Part shown: in pieces, positions 49,825-59,542 of the stretch
Layout of the letters: each line of letters begins with the position of its first letter
Position numbering within the stretch: the first letter of the stretch is position 1
Origin: CAVROT01 sp963722905
Lineage (GTDB): Bacteria > Pseudomonadota > Alphaproteobacteria > Rhodobacterales > Rhodobacteraceae
Assembly: GCA_963722905.1 (NCBI GenBank)
Contig: CAVROT010000003.1
Span: forward strand, 104,154-168,153
Reading direction: 5' to 3'
Length of the DNA: 64,000 nt
Made by a program: the position numbers and the translations under genes
Notes under the pieces: model-generated
What the model saw: only the letters and a program-made list of their open reading frames with translations
The model's database searches: none
What the model was told of the DNA's origin: nothing

Positions 49825-51197
49825 ACGCCGCGCCTCCAGAACCGTGCCGTCATGAAGGCGGCGGCGCACAGCAGCCCGACGCCCATACCCAGCCAGATGC
49901 CGACACCGCCCCATCCCAGCGCGAAGCCCAGCGCCCAGGCCAGCGGCACGCCGACGATCCAGTAGCTCACGGCCGCAATCAGCATCGGCACGGCGGTGTC
50001 CTGCACGCCGCGCAGCAGCCCCAGCGCCACCACCTGCGTCGCGTCGCCCATCTGGAAGAACGCCGCCGCGGCCAGCAGCGCGACCCCGATGCCCAGCACC
50101 TCGGCGCGTACCGGATCGTTCGCGTCCAGAAATCCCGAGATCAGCGTCTCGGGCATCCCGACCAGCAACCCGACCGATGCCAGCGCCACCGCGCCCGACA
50201 CCGCCGACACCACCCAGGCGCCCCGCCGCAGCCCGTGCGCGTCGCCGCGCCCCACGGCATTGCCGGCGCGTATGGTGGCGACGTTGGCGAGGCCGACCTG
50301 CACCATGAACATCAGCGACACGATCTGCAGCGCGATCCCGTGCGCGGCCAGCGCGACCGTCCCGATCCAGCCCATCATCACCGAGGACGCCGCGAAAAGT
50401 CCGGTTTCGGCCAGGCTGGTCAGGCCGATGGGCCACCCAAGCCGGAAGACCCGGCGCAGCGCCGCCCCGTCGACGCGCCAGAACCGCGCGAACATCGCAT
50501 GCTCCGGCAGGGCCCGCGCCACGTAGATCGTCAGCCACAGCGCCGACACCGCGGTCGAGGCGAGCGACGCGATGGCCGCGCCGCGGATCCCCAGCTCGGG
50601 CATGCCCCAGTTGCCGAAGATCAGCGCATAGTTGGCCATCGCGTTCACGACCACCGCGCCGAGGGTGGCCCACAGGACGACCGCCGTACGCTCCAGCCCC
50701 GCGAGGGTGCTCTTGAGCACCATCACCAGCAGGGCGGGGAAGATCGCCCAACCCTGCCACGCCAGGTAGTCGCCCGCCAGACCGGCGGTCTGCGGCTCTT
50801 GCCCCATGCCCAGCAGAAGCGGCGTGGCGCCCAGAAAGAACGGCATCGCCCCGACCGCGAAGGCGAACGACAGCCAGGTCGCCATGCGCGTGGCGCGCCG
50901 GGCCTGCGTGAGGTCGCCGGCGCCGTCCGCCTCGGCCACCAGTGCCATGCCCGCCCAGGCGAACCCCGAGCCGACGATGAAGAACAGAAAGAACAGCTGC
51001 CCTCCCAGCACCTGCGCCGCCAGAGCGCCGACGTCGTAGCGCCCCAGCATCACCGCATCGGTCAGCGAGATGGCAAACTGCGCCACGTGGCTGCCGATCA
51101 GGGGCAGCCCCAGCACGCCGATCCGCCAGACGTGCGCCCGGACGGACAGCGTCTGGGCGGGCACCCGGTCTGAGGCGATGTCGGCGGCTGTCGTCAT
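49797..51197 (-). CDS. MATE family efflux transporter (NorM-like)
   Basis: A 466-residue membrane protein with about 12 hydrophobic segments in two homologous halves. The MATE pattern is visible in LGLPLIGSHVAQFAISLTDA-VMLGRYD and, in the second half, RVFRLGWPIGLTSLAETGLF. It would export cationic drugs or metabolites with Na+ or H+ exchange; the substrate is not predictable. The 3' end overlaps truA by 28 bp in convergent orientation. Confidence 0.9.
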   Translation of the reverse strand: MTTAADIASDRVPAQTLSVRAHVWRIGVLGLPLIGSHVAQFAISLTDAVMLGRYDVGALAAQVLGGQLFFLFFIVGSGFAWAGMALVAEADGAGDLTQARRATRMATWLSFAFAVGAMPFFLGATPLLLGMGQEPQTAGLAGDYLAWQGWAIFPALLVMVLKSTLAGLERTAVVLWATLGAVVVNAMANYALIFGNWGMPELGIRGAAIASLASTAVSALWLTIYVARALPEHAMFARFWRVDGAALRRVFRLGWPIGLTSLAETGLFAASSVMMGWIGTVALAAHGIALQIVSLMFMVQVGLANVATIRAGNAVGRGDAHGLRRGAWVVSAVSGAVALASVGLLVGMPETLISGFLDANDPVRAEVLGIGVALLAAAAFFQMGDATQVVALGLLRGVQDTAVPMLIAAVSYWIVGVPLAWALGFALGWGGVGIWLGMGVGLLCAAAFMTARFWRRGVYAAKGSAA

Positions 51198-51527
51198 GCG
51201 TCCGCCCTATACCCCGGCGGACATTGCGGCAATCGGCGTGAAAACCGGCACATCGCGGTTTGTTGCAGTGACGCTCGGGCTGTCGGACCGCGAGGGGATC
51301 TGTCATGGCAAGCGGCCAGAGCGCGAGGTTCCCGGGGGCGCGGCCGGGGCGCCCGAACCGGGGGGATACGGCGTGCCGACCGTCCGCGACGACCGGCGCT
51401 TCGCCGGTCCACCGGGCGGCGACCGGATCGCGCGCCCCGCGTCGACGCCATGCGTTCCACGTGGGGCCGAAGAACGCTAAGGGTCCGGTGCGGCCCCGCC
51501 GCGATCCCGTTTTCGAAGGAGCCCGCC
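51198..51527. other. Intergenic region between MATE gene and parE
   Basis: A divergent gap of 330 bp that should hold promoters for both genes. I see no clear -35/-10 pair and no additional gene. An AAGGAG ribosome-binding site for parE is at its right end. Confidence 0.5.
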
Positions 51528-53480
51528 ATGGCCGACGACCTGCTCTCCAGTGCCGCCGGCCCCGCCTACGACGCGTCCTCCATCGAGGTGCTGGAAGGGC
51601 TGGAGCCCGTGCGCAAGCGGCCCGGGATGTACATCGGCGGCACCGACGAGCGCGCGCTGCACCATCTGGTGGCCGAGGTGCTGGACAACGCCATGGACGA
51701 GGCCGTCGCCGGTCACGCCACCCGGATCGAGGTCGAGCTTCTTGCCGACGGATCGGTCACGGTGCGCGACAACGGCCGCGGCATCCCCGTCGACCCGCAC
51801 CCGAAGTTCCCCGGCAAGTCCGCGCTGGAGGTGATCCTGTGCACGCTCCATGCGGGGGGCAAGTTCACCGAGGGCGCCTATCAGACTTCCGGCGGGCTGC
51901 ACGGCGTCGGCATCTCGGTCGTCAACGCGCTGTCGGACGCGATGCGGGTCGAGGTGGCGCGCGACCGCAAGCTCTATGCCCAGGCGTTTTCCCGCGGGAT
52001 CCCGCAGGGGCCGCTGGCCGAGGTGGGGGCGGCGCCCAACCGGCGCGGGACCACCGTGACGTTCCACCCCGACCCGCAGATCTTCGGCGCGCTGGCGCTG
52101 CGCCCCGCCCGCATGATGACCATGGTGCGGTCCAAGGCCTATCTCTTCTCGGGCGTCGAGATCCGCTGGAAGACGGCGATCCCAGATGGCGACACGCCGA
52201 CGGAGGCGACGTTCCACTTCCCCGGCGGCCTGTCCGACTACCTGGGCGAGACGCTGGGCGACGCCATGACCTATGCCGACCGTCCCTTCGCCGGGCGCGT
52301 GTCCTTCCAGGAGAAGTTCAGGGAGCCGGGCAGCGTCGAATGGGCGATCAACTGGACGCCGGCGCGCGACGGCTTCGTCCAGTCCTATTGCAACACCGTT
52401 CCCACGCCCGAGGGCGGCACCCACGAGGCGGGGTTCTGGGCCGCGGTCCTCAAGGGCATCCGCGCCTACGGCGAACTGGTGTCGAACCGCAAGGCGCGCG
52501 AGATCACGCGCGAGGACATGGCGGCGGGGGGCTGCGCGCTGGTCTCGTGCTTCATCCGCGACCCCGAGTTCGTGGGCCAGACCAAGGACCGTCTGGCCAC
52601 GACCCTTGCGGGCAAGCTGGTCGAGGGCGCCGTGCGCGACCATTTCGACAACTGGCTGGCGGCCGACACCAAGGCGGCGGGTGCGATCCTGGACTACCTC
52701 GTGTCGCGCGCCGAGGAGCGTCTGCGCCGCCGGGCCGAGAAGGAGACGCAGCGCAAGACGGCGACGCGCAAGCTGCGCCTGCCGGGCAAGCTGGTGGACT
52801 GCTCGGCCACCGCCAGGGACGGGACCGAGCTGTTCCTGGTCGAGGGCGACAGCGCCGGCGGCAGCGCCAAGATGGCGCGCGACCGCAAGGTGCAGGCGCT
52901 GCTGCCGCTGCGGGGCAAGATCCTGAACGTGCTGGGTGCCGCGTCCTCCAAGCTGGGCACGAACGCTGAGATCTCGGACCTCTGCCAGGCGATGGGGGTG
53001 GGCATGGGCACGCGGTTCGACCTCGCCGACCTGCGCTACGACAAGATCATCATCATGACCGACGCCGACGTCGACGGCGCTCATATCGCGTCGCTGCTGA
53101 TGACGTTCTTCTTCACCCAGATGCGCCCGCTCATCGACGCGGGCCACCTCTACCTCGCCTGCCCGCCCCTCTTCCGGCTGACGCAGGGCGCGAAGCGCGT
53201 CTATTGCCTCGACGAGGCCGAGCGGGACCAGTGGATGGCCAAGGGTCTGGGCGGCAAGGGCAAGATCGACGTGTCGCGGTTCAAGGGCCTGGGCGAGATG
53301 GACGCCAAGGACCTCAAGGAGACGACGATGAACGTCGCGACCCGCAAGCTGATCCGCGTCACCATCGACGGCGGCCCCGAGACCGGCGACCTGGTCGAGC
53401 GCCTGATGGGCAAGAAACCCGAACTGCGGTTCGAATATATCTCGGCCAATGCACGGTACGTAGAAGAGTTGGACGTATGA
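51528..53480 (+). CDS. parE: DNA topoisomerase IV subunit B
   Basis: A 650-residue GHKL ATPase subunit that works with ParC to decatenate chromosomes. ATP-site motifs are VLDNAMDEAVAGH, VRDNGRGIPV and TSGGLHGVGISVVNALS. The TOPRIM domain has LFLVEGDSAGGSAKMARDRK and IMTDADVDGAHIASLLMTFF. Length and the QTSGGLHGVG form fit ParE rather than GyrB (about 800). AAGGAG lies 7 bases before ATG 51528. parC is not in the window. Confidence 0.92.
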   Translation: MADDLLSSAAGPAYDASSIEVLEGLEPVRKRPGMYIGGTDERALHHLVAEVLDNAMDEAVAGHATRIEVELLADGSVTVRDNGRGIPVDPHPKFPGKSALEVILCTLHAGGKFTEGAYQTSGGLHGVGISVVNALSDAMRVEVARDRKLYAQAFSRGIPQGPLAEVGAAPNRRGTTVTFHPDPQIFGALALRPARMMTMVRSKAYLFSGVEIRWKTAIPDGDTPTEATFHFPGGLSDYLGETLGDAMTYADRPFAGRVSFQEKFREPGSVEWAINWTPARDGFVQSYCNTVPTPEGGTHEAGFWAAVLKGIRAYGELVSNRKAREITREDMAAGGCALVSCFIRDPEFVGQTKDRLATTLAGKLVEGAVRDHFDNWLAADTKAAGAILDYLVSRAEERLRRRAEKETQRKTATRKLRLPGKLVDCSATARDGTELFLVEGDSAGGSAKMARDRKVQALLPLRGKILNVLGAASSKLGTNAEISDLCQAMGVGMGTRFDLADLRYDKIIIMTDADVDGAHIASLLMTFFFTQMRPLIDAGHLYLACPPLFRLTQGAKRVYCLDEAERDQWMAKGLGGKGKIDVSRFKGLGEMDAKDLKETTMNVATRKLIRVTIDGGPETGDLVERLMGKKPELRFEYISANARYVEELDV

Positions 53481-53898
53481 TGCCGACCGGCCGTGTCGCG
53501 AAACTGGATCGGTCCAGGACCGGGCTGCAGGCCGACGCAAGAGTCGGTCCCGGCATGCAATGGATGGGCCAAATTCGAATACGTCCAGGTATCGGTTCCC
53601 GGTCCCGCCGACATGTTCGGAACGGGCGCGGCCGGCGAGGACATCTGGTGGACACAAGACACGAGTGCGGGGCCTTGCCCGGCTTCGCTGACGGTATGTG
53701 ATTTGTCTTGCGGCCGCCCGGTCATGGCCTGTCTGCTCGGGTCCGGCCTTGCCCCGGATCGGCGTCCGGGGCTCTGTCGCCCAAGTCGCGTGACGGGTCG
53801 GTCAACGGGGCCGGTGCGTGGCCAAGCGATCCCTCCGCCGCGCATCGAGCTCCAATCGCACCCCTTTTCCATTCGGGCGCAGACCCCACCCGACATGG
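53481..53898. other. Intergenic region between parE and hemE
   Basis: A convergent gap of 418 bp. No gene, clear terminator or IS remnant is recognised. A 13-base stretch, CAATGGATGGGCC (about 53561), also occurs beside the 44-bp palindrome at 19838, which may be chance. Confidence 0.45.
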
Positions 53899-54960
53899 CT
53901 ACGCCGCGCGCAGCGTCTCCAGCATCAGCGCGACGTTGTCCGGGTCGGCGTCGGGCGTGATCCCGTGCCCGAGGTTGAAGATGTGCGGCCCGCCCGAGAA
54001 GGCGGCGCGGATCTCGCGGACCGCATCGATCAGCGGCTGGCCGCCGGTGACCATGTGGCCGGGGGCGAGGTTGCCCTGAACGCACCCGTCGGTCTGCACA
54101 TGGGCCGCCGCCCATTCGGCCGAGACCGAATTGTCGAGGGCCACGCAGTCGGCGCCCGTCGCCCTGGCGAACCCGACATAGCCATCGCCCGCCTCCCGCG
54201 GGAACGCGATGACGGGGACGTCCGGGTGCCGGGCCTTCAGCGCCGCGACGATCCGGGCCGCCGGCGCGACGGCATAGCGGTCGAAATCCACGCCCTTCAA
54301 AGACCCCGCCCAGCTGTCGAAAAGCTTCACCGTCTCCGCACCGGCGTCGATCTGCGCCGAAAGATAGGCGACCGTCGCCTCCTCGATCCGCTGCATCAAC
54401 GCGTCGAAGACGTCGGGTGCCGCGTCCTTGAGCGCATGCGCCGGCGCCTGGTCCGGGGTTCCCCGACCGGCGATCATGTAGGTGGCCACTGTCCACGGCG
54501 CACCGGCAAAGCCGATCAGCGCCACGTCGTCCGGCAGCTCGCGGGCGAGGATCCGCACTGTCTCGTAGACCGGGGCCAGCGTGTCGTGCACGTCGCCCGC
54601 CGGCCGCAGCGCATCGACGCCCGACGCATCCGAGATCGTCGACAGGCGCGGCCCCTCGCCGGTGACGAACCACAGATCGGCCCCCAGCGCCTGCGGTACC
54701 AGCAGGATGTCGGCAAACAGGATCGCGGCGTCGAAACCGAAGCGGCGGATCGGCTGAAGCGTGACCTCGGCCGCCAGATCGGGCGTGTAGCACAGCGACA
54801 GGAAATCGCCCGCCTGCGCCCGCGTCGCCTTGTACTCGGGCAGATAGCGGCCCGCCTGGCGCATCATCCACGCGGGCGGCACGGGCAGCACCTCTCCCCG
54901 CAGGGCGCGCAGCAGCGCCTTGTCGTCCCTACGCGATCGTGTCGGCAAATTGTCGGCCAT
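53899..54960 (-). CDS. hemE: Uroporphyrinogen decarboxylase
   Basis: A 353-residue enzyme that removes four acetate carboxyls from uroporphyrinogen III to give coproporphyrinogen III. The N-terminal signature PAWMMRQAGRYLPEYKATRA is intact. Also visible are FDAAILFADILLVPQALG, GFAGAPWTVATYMIAG, KLFDSWAGSL and FNLGHGITPDADPDNV. It is divergent from hemC with a 115-bp gap, the usual Rhodobacterales arrangement, which allows joint control of tetrapyrrole synthesis. Confidence 0.95.
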   Translation of the reverse strand: MADNLPTRSRRDDKALLRALRGEVLPVPPAWMMRQAGRYLPEYKATRAQAGDFLSLCYTPDLAAEVTLQPIRRFGFDAAILFADILLVPQALGADLWFVTGEGPRLSTISDASGVDALRPAGDVHDTLAPVYETVRILARELPDDVALIGFAGAPWTVATYMIAGRGTPDQAPAHALKDAAPDVFDALMQRIEEATVAYLSAQIDAGAETVKLFDSWAGSLKGVDFDRYAVAPAARIVAALKARHPDVPVIAFPREAGDGYVGFARATGADCVALDNSVSAEWAAAHVQTDGCVQGNLAPGHMVTGGQPLIDAVREIRAAFSGGPHIFNLGHGITPDADPDNVALMLETLRAA

Positions 54961-55075
54961 CGTTCCCCCGGGGTCCGTCCGCTTCGCGCGGGACGCTATC
55001 GGGGAGCCGCTCCGGGCGCCAGAGGCCGCCGCGGTCGCTTGCCTCCTCAGCGTGGCGCCCCTAAGCATCCCTGCC

Positions 55076-56032
55076 ATGGACATGCCCACACCGATGCAGC
55101 CGCTCCTGATCGGCACCCGCGGCTCGCCGCTCGCGCTGGCACAGGCGAACGAGACGCGCGACCGGCTGGCCCGCGCCCACGGCCTGCCGCACGAGGCGTT
55201 CACCATCGTCGTCATAAAGACGACCGGCGACCGGGTGCTCGACCGGCCTCTCAAGGAGATCGGCGGCAAGGGCCTTTTCACGCGCGAGATCGAGGATGCG
55301 CTGCTGGACCGTTCCATCGACATCGCCGTCCATTCGATGAAGGACATGCCGACGGTGCAGCCGGGCGGCCTGGTGCTGGACACCTACCTCCCGCGCGAAG
55401 ACGTGCGCGACGCGTTCGTCACGCTGCACGGCGGCGGGATCGACGGGCTGGCGCAGGGGGCGACCGTCGGCACATCGTCGCTGCGCCGCCGGGCGCAGCT
55501 TCTTCACCGACGCCCGGACCTCAAGATCGTGGAGTTCCGCGGCAATCTCCAGACGCGGCTGGGCAAGCTCGACGCCGGCGTGGCCGAGGCGACGTTCCTT
55601 GCCATGGCGGGCCTTAACCGGCTCGGCCTCGACGACGTGCGCCGCGCCCCCATCCCCGAGGACACGATGCTGCCCGCCATCGCGCAAGGCGCCATCGGTG
55701 TCGAAAGACGCGCCGGCGACACGCGCGTCGCGGCCCTGCTGGAACCGATCCACGACGCCGTGACCGGCCGGCGCCTCGCGGCCGAACGGGCACTCCTTCT
55801 GGGCCTCGACGGATCGTGCGAGACGCCGATTGCCGGCCTCGCCGAGGTGCGGGACGGCACGCTGACCCTGCGCGGCGAAGTGCTGCGCACCGACGGCTCG
55901 GAAGCGCTGGAGGACAGCGCCACGGCCTCCGTCGAGGACGGCGCCGCCATGGGCGCCGAGCTGGCAAGAACCCTGCTCGCCCGCGCCGGCGATGGCTTCT
56001 TCGACTGGCGCCCGCAGCCTGGCGACCGCTGA
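55076..56032 (+). CDS. hemC: Porphobilinogen deaminase (hydroxymethylbilane synthase)
   Basis: A 318-residue enzyme that joins four porphobilinogens into hydroxymethylbilane. Family motifs: LLIGTRGSPLALAQAN, IKTTGDRVLDRPLKEIGGKG, DIAVHSMKDMPT, GTSSLRRRAQLLHRRPDLKI, FRGNLQTRLGKLD. The dipyrromethane cofactor attaches to the Cys in LDGSCETPIAG. Start ATG 55076 is used; ATG 55082 is equally possible. Divergent from hemE. Confidence 0.95.
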   Translation: MDMPTPMQPLLIGTRGSPLALAQANETRDRLARAHGLPHEAFTIVVIKTTGDRVLDRPLKEIGGKGLFTREIEDALLDRSIDIAVHSMKDMPTVQPGGLVLDTYLPREDVRDAFVTLHGGGIDGLAQGATVGTSSLRRRAQLLHRRPDLKIVEFRGNLQTRLGKLDAGVAEATFLAMAGLNRLGLDDVRRAPIPEDTMLPAIAQGAIGVERRAGDTRVAALLEPIHDAVTGRRLAAERALLLGLDGSCETPIAGLAEVRDGTLTLRGEVLRTDGSEALEDSATASVEDGAAMGAELARTLLARAGDGFFDWRPQPGDR

Positions 56033-56446
56033 GCCCGGCGCCGTTCGCCGGATGGACCGCCATCCGAACAGTCGGAAACGACAGGACATCGTGCCCCGCC
56101 ACGGACGCCTGATACTCCGACGCCCGCAAACCCGTGCACCCAGGCGGCCGCCAGCGCGCTACGCATGCGTGCCCGCCCGCGCCGACGTCAGACGGTCCGG
56201 GGACCGCCCCGCCGGTACCCTGACCGGGTGAACCCGTCGCCCCCCACCCGGCCGCTACGGCATGCGTTCCGGGCAACGCGTCGCATCCCGTCCCGCTGCC
56301 CGCCCCCGGGCGGATGACCGGACGCCCCCCGCGAACTGCAGCCCAAACGATCCGCCCGAGTGCCGCGGCCTGACGGCTTCGCCGCCCTGCCCCTTCATCC
56401 TGTCGAAAATACTCCGGGGAGCGCGAGGGGCTGGCCCCTCGCCCTT
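56033..56446. other. Intergenic region between hemC and the FAD oxidoreductase gene
   Basis: A convergent gap of 414 bp with no gene seen. It contains motif copy 6 near its right end, beside the 3' end of the leftward oxidoreductase gene. Confidence 0.5.
56393..56421 (-). repeat. Dispersed intergenic motif, copy 6
   Basis: On the minus strand: CTCCCCGGAGTATTTTCGAC followed by AGGATGAAG, very close to copy 5. It lies 26 bp beyond the stop of the FAD oxidoreductase. Confidence 0.6.
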
Positions 56447-57898
56447 CTATCGGTGATCCGGCAGCACCTTGCCGGGGTTCATGATGCCCTGCGGGTCGAG
56501 CGCCGCCTTGATCCGCCGCATGACGTCCAGAGCCACCGGGTCCTTGCGCCGCGCCATGGACCTGCGCTTGCCCAGCCCGATGCCGTGCTCGGCCGAGAAG
56601 CTGCCGCGCATCTCCAGCACGACGTCCTCCAGCCGCTCCATGATCGCGTCCGACAGCGCCGGGTCGTCGCGCGACGGATAGACGGTGAGGTGCACGTTGC
56701 CGTCGCCCAGATGCGCCACCGGCAGCGTGTCGGCCTGCGGGTCGACCGCGTGGATGGCCGCGTTCGCCCGGTCCATGAAGGCCGACATCCGGTCCAGCGG
56801 GACGGCGATGTCGGTCAGCATGGCGGGCTTGCGGCCCAGCGTCAGCTCGCCTGCCAGCTCGCGCCGCGCCCACATCTCGCGGCGCTGCCCTTCGGTCCGG
56901 GCGACGACGGCGTCCAGCACCGTCCCCGCCTCGATCATCTCCCCGAGGATGTCCTCCAGCAGGCGCGCCACGGGGACCGCGCCGTCCGCGTCGGGCGTGG
57001 CGTCGCGGGCGGCGGTGGCGCCGACCTCGACCATCACGTTGACCTCGTGGCGCGCGTCGAAGGGCGCCCGCGCCGCCGGATCGTGGGCCAGATGCGCGTC
57101 GATGTAGCTGGCCGGCATCCATTCGAACGCCTCCACCGCCCCGGCCGTGGCCTGCTGCAGGACGTTCAGCAACCGCAGCGCGTCGTCGAGCGTCGGCAGC
57201 GCCACCATCGCGGTGGCATAGGCCAGCGGTTTCGGCGACAGCTTCAGCACCGCCGCGGTGACGATGCCCAGCGTCCCTTCAGCCCCGATGAAAAGATCGC
57301 GCAGGTCGTAGCCTGAATTGTCCTTCAACAGCTCGCTCATCAGGTCCAGCACCTCGCCCGAGGGCAGGACGACCTCGATCCCCAGGCACAGCGCGCGGGT
57401 GTTGCCGTAGCGGACCACGTTCGATCCGCCGGCATTCGTGCCCAGCACCCCGCCGATCCGGCACGACCCCTGCGCGCCGAACGTCAGCGGGAACACCAGC
57501 CCCTCGGCGTCCGCCGCGGCACGCAGCTGGGACAGGATCACGCCAGCCTCCGCCACGGCAATGCGGGCGTCCGCGCGGATCTCCCGGATGGCGGTCATGC
57601 GCTCCACCGACACGATCAGACGCCCGGGCGCGTGCGCCCCGCCCATGAGCCCGGTATTGCCCGCCATCGGCACCACAGGCGTGCCGGTCCTTGCGGCCAG
57701 CGCCATGACGGCCGCGACCTGCGCGGTGTCGGCCGGGCGCACGACGGCCAGGGGCGCGGCCACATAGGCGCCGGTCCAGTCGCGCGCGTGGGCGGCGCAG
57801 TCCGAGCCGGTCAGCACGTGGCGGTCGCCGACGATCCCGGCCAGCGCCGCGATCAGTTCGGGCGACGCCGCGGCCGCCACGGGTATCTCTGCGTTCAT
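56447..57898 (-). CDS. FAD-binding oxidoreductase (GlcD / D-2-hydroxyacid dehydrogenase type)
   Basis: A 483-residue flavoprotein of the VAO/PCMH family. The FAD-binding domain shows PVVPMAGNTGLMGGAHAPGR, FPLTFGAQGSCRIGGVLGTN and DLFIGAEGTLGIVTAAVLKL. The cap domain ends in HLGDGNVHLTVYP and SFSAEHGIGLGKRRSMARRK. It probably oxidises a D-2-hydroxy acid (D-lactate, glycolate or D-2-hydroxyglutarate) and passes electrons to quinone or ETF. No glcE/glcF partner is adjacent, which favours a stand-alone D-2-hydroxyglutarate or D-lactate dehydrogenase. Confidence 0.86.
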   Translation of the reverse strand: MNAEIPVAAAASPELIAALAGIVGDRHVLTGSDCAAHARDWTGAYVAAPLAVVRPADTAQVAAVMALAARTGTPVVPMAGNTGLMGGAHAPGRLIVSVERMTAIREIRADARIAVAEAGVILSQLRAAADAEGLVFPLTFGAQGSCRIGGVLGTNAGGSNVVRYGNTRALCLGIEVVLPSGEVLDLMSELLKDNSGYDLRDLFIGAEGTLGIVTAAVLKLSPKPLAYATAMVALPTLDDALRLLNVLQQATAGAVEAFEWMPASYIDAHLAHDPAARAPFDARHEVNVMVEVGATAARDATPDADGAVPVARLLEDILGEMIEAGTVLDAVVARTEGQRREMWARRELAGELTLGRKPAMLTDIAVPLDRMSAFMDRANAAIHAVDPQADTLPVAHLGDGNVHLTVYPSRDDPALSDAIMERLEDVVLEMRGSFSAEHGIGLGKRRSMARRKDPVALDVMRRIKAALDPQGIMNPGKVLPDHR

Positions 57899-57932
57899 GC
57901 CGGTCCCTCCCCTGATTACACTGTCGCGCCGA

Positions 57933-58643
57933 TCACCCGCCGGGTCCAGCGGCGGCCTCGACCAGTGCCAGCACACGGGGGCCGAGATCCTCGACGATGA
58001 CCTCCACGCCGCGGGCGTTTGGGTGGATGCCGTCCGGCTGCATGTAGGTGGCGATGGCGTTCGCCCGGTCCTCCATGACCTGAAGCCCCCCCAGGAAATC
58101 CGGGGCGTAGAGCGCGCCGTACTCCTGCGCCAGCTCGGGATAGACGGCATCGAAGGCGCTCTTGTAGTCGGCGCCGTAGTTCCCCGGCGCCATCATCCCG
58201 ACCAGCAGCACGGGAACGCCCGCCGCATCCGCTGCATGGAGGATACCGTCGATATTGGCCCGCACGTTCGCGGGATCGAGCCCGCGCAGCATGTCGTTGC
58301 CGCCCAGCGCCACGATCATCGCGTCGACCTGCGGCGTCAGCGTCCAGTCGACCCGGCTCAGCCCGCCGGCGGTGGTGTCGCCCGAGACTCCGGCGTTCAG
58401 CACGTCGACGTCGGCACCCTGCGCCTTCAGCCACCGCTCCAGCTGCGGCACGAACCCCTCGTCCGGCACCAACCCGTAGCCCTGCGTCAGGCTGTCGCCC
58501 AAGGCCGCGACGGTCACGGTCTGCGCCCAGGCCGGGGCCGCCGCTATGGCCAGGACCGCCGCGACCCACAGGTTGCGCAGCCGCGCCGCGGCCCCATATC
58601 GCAGGGTGAGCAAACGCCCGGAGCCGCCGATGACCGATCCCAT
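57933..58643 (-). CDS. tesA: Arylesterase / TesA-like GDSL hydrolase
   Basis: A 236-residue secreted SGNH hydrolase. The catalytic Ser is in AALGDSLTQGYGLVP (block I). Block III is ALGGNDMLRGL, and Asp/His are in DGIHPNARGVEVI. A signal peptide is visible (LRNLWVAAVLAIAAAPAWAQ). With the ATG at 58643 it has about 25 residues before that segment and its start overlaps the start of the divergent ABC gene by 14 bp; a later TTG start is possible. The tesA-ybbA-ybbP linkage is also known from E. coli. Confidence 0.87.
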   Translation of the reverse strand: MGSVIGGSGRLLTLRYGAAARLRNLWVAAVLAIAAAPAWAQTVTVAALGDSLTQGYGLVPDEGFVPQLERWLKAQGADVDVLNAGVSGDTTAGGLSRVDWTLTPQVDAMIVALGGNDMLRGLDPANVRANIDGILHAADAAGVPVLLVGMMAPGNYGADYKSAFDAVYPELAQEYGALYAPDFLGGLQVMEDRANAIATYMQPDGIHPNARGVEVIVEDLGPRVLALVEAAAGPGG

Positions 58644-59334
58644 ACTGCGCCTCGACGACGCGCGACTGTCGCTGACGGGAAACGCGGGCCGGGTCGACAT
58701 TCTGCGCGGCATCTCGCTGGAGGTCGCGGCAGGGCAGACGGTGGGTCTGGTTGGTCCGTCGGGGTCGGGCAAATCGTCGCTCCTCATGCTGATGGGCGGT
58801 CTCGAACGGGCCACGGGCGGCCGGGTCGAGGTGCTGGGCCGCGACCTCACCCCGATGGGCGAGGATGCGCTGGCGCGGTTCAGACGAGAGCATATGGGTG
58901 TCGTCTTCCAGTCCTTCCACCTCATCCCGACGATGACCGCGCTGGAGAACGTCGCGACGCCGCTGGAACTGGCCGGGGTCCCCGACGCCTTCGACCGTGC
59001 CGCGGCCGAACTGGAGGCGGTGGGCCTCGGACATCGCACCGGTCACTATCCCGCGCAGATGTCGGGCGGCGAGCAGCAGCGCACCGCCCTCGCCCGCGCC
59101 GCCGCTCCGCGCCCGGCCATCCTGCTGGCGGACGAGCCGACGGGCAACCTGGACGGTCCGACGGGCGAGGCGATCATGGATCTGCTCTTCGGTCTCAACG
59201 AACGCCACGGCGCCACGCTGATCCTCGTGACCCATGCGCCGGAGCTTGCGGCGCGCTGCCAGCGGACGATCCGGCTGGAGGACGGCCGCCTCGCCTCCGC
59301 CGCCGCCACGGCGGCCGCCCGGGCCGCCGAATGA
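58630..59334 (+). CDS. ybbA: ABC transporter ATP-binding protein (YbbA-like)
   Basis: A 234-residue ATPase of the MacB/LolD type (3.A.1.122/125-like). Walker A GLVGPSGSGKSSLLMLMGGL, Q-loop VVFQSFHLIPTMT, signature MSGGEQQRTALARA, Walker B ILLADEPTGNLDGPTG, switch VTHAPELAARC. It should form the engine for the following FtsX-type permease. Such pairs act on lipids, lipoproteins or peptides at the membrane; the substrate of YbbAP is unsettled. Confidence 0.9.
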   Translation: MTDPILRLDDARLSLTGNAGRVDILRGISLEVAAGQTVGLVGPSGSGKSSLLMLMGGLERATGGRVEVLGRDLTPMGEDALARFRREHMGVVFQSFHLIPTMTALENVATPLELAGVPDAFDRAAAELEAVGLGHRTGHYPAQMSGGEQQRTALARAAAPRPAILLADEPTGNLDGPTGEAIMDLLFGLNERHGATLILVTHAPELAARCQRTIRLEDGRLASAAATAAARAAE

Positions 59335-59542
59335 CGCCCGGTCGCACCCTGTCCATCGGCCGCCGTCCGCACCGCGCCCCACATCGTCCGGCATTGCAGC
59401 GAATGGGTCGGTTTTCGCCCCTCCCGTTCCATGATCCCCGCGGCGCGAGGGGCCTCCCCCGGCGACCGGGCGCTACGCTCACCATGATCGCACACGCGTC
59501 GTGCCGCATCATATACCCACGCCCGACGACCGGCCTCTGCAC

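Noticed and set aside
53561..53573. Second copy of the palindrome arm of 19801-19844
   Set aside because: Only 13 bases (CAATGGATGGGCC) are shared, mostly outside the arm; likely chance.
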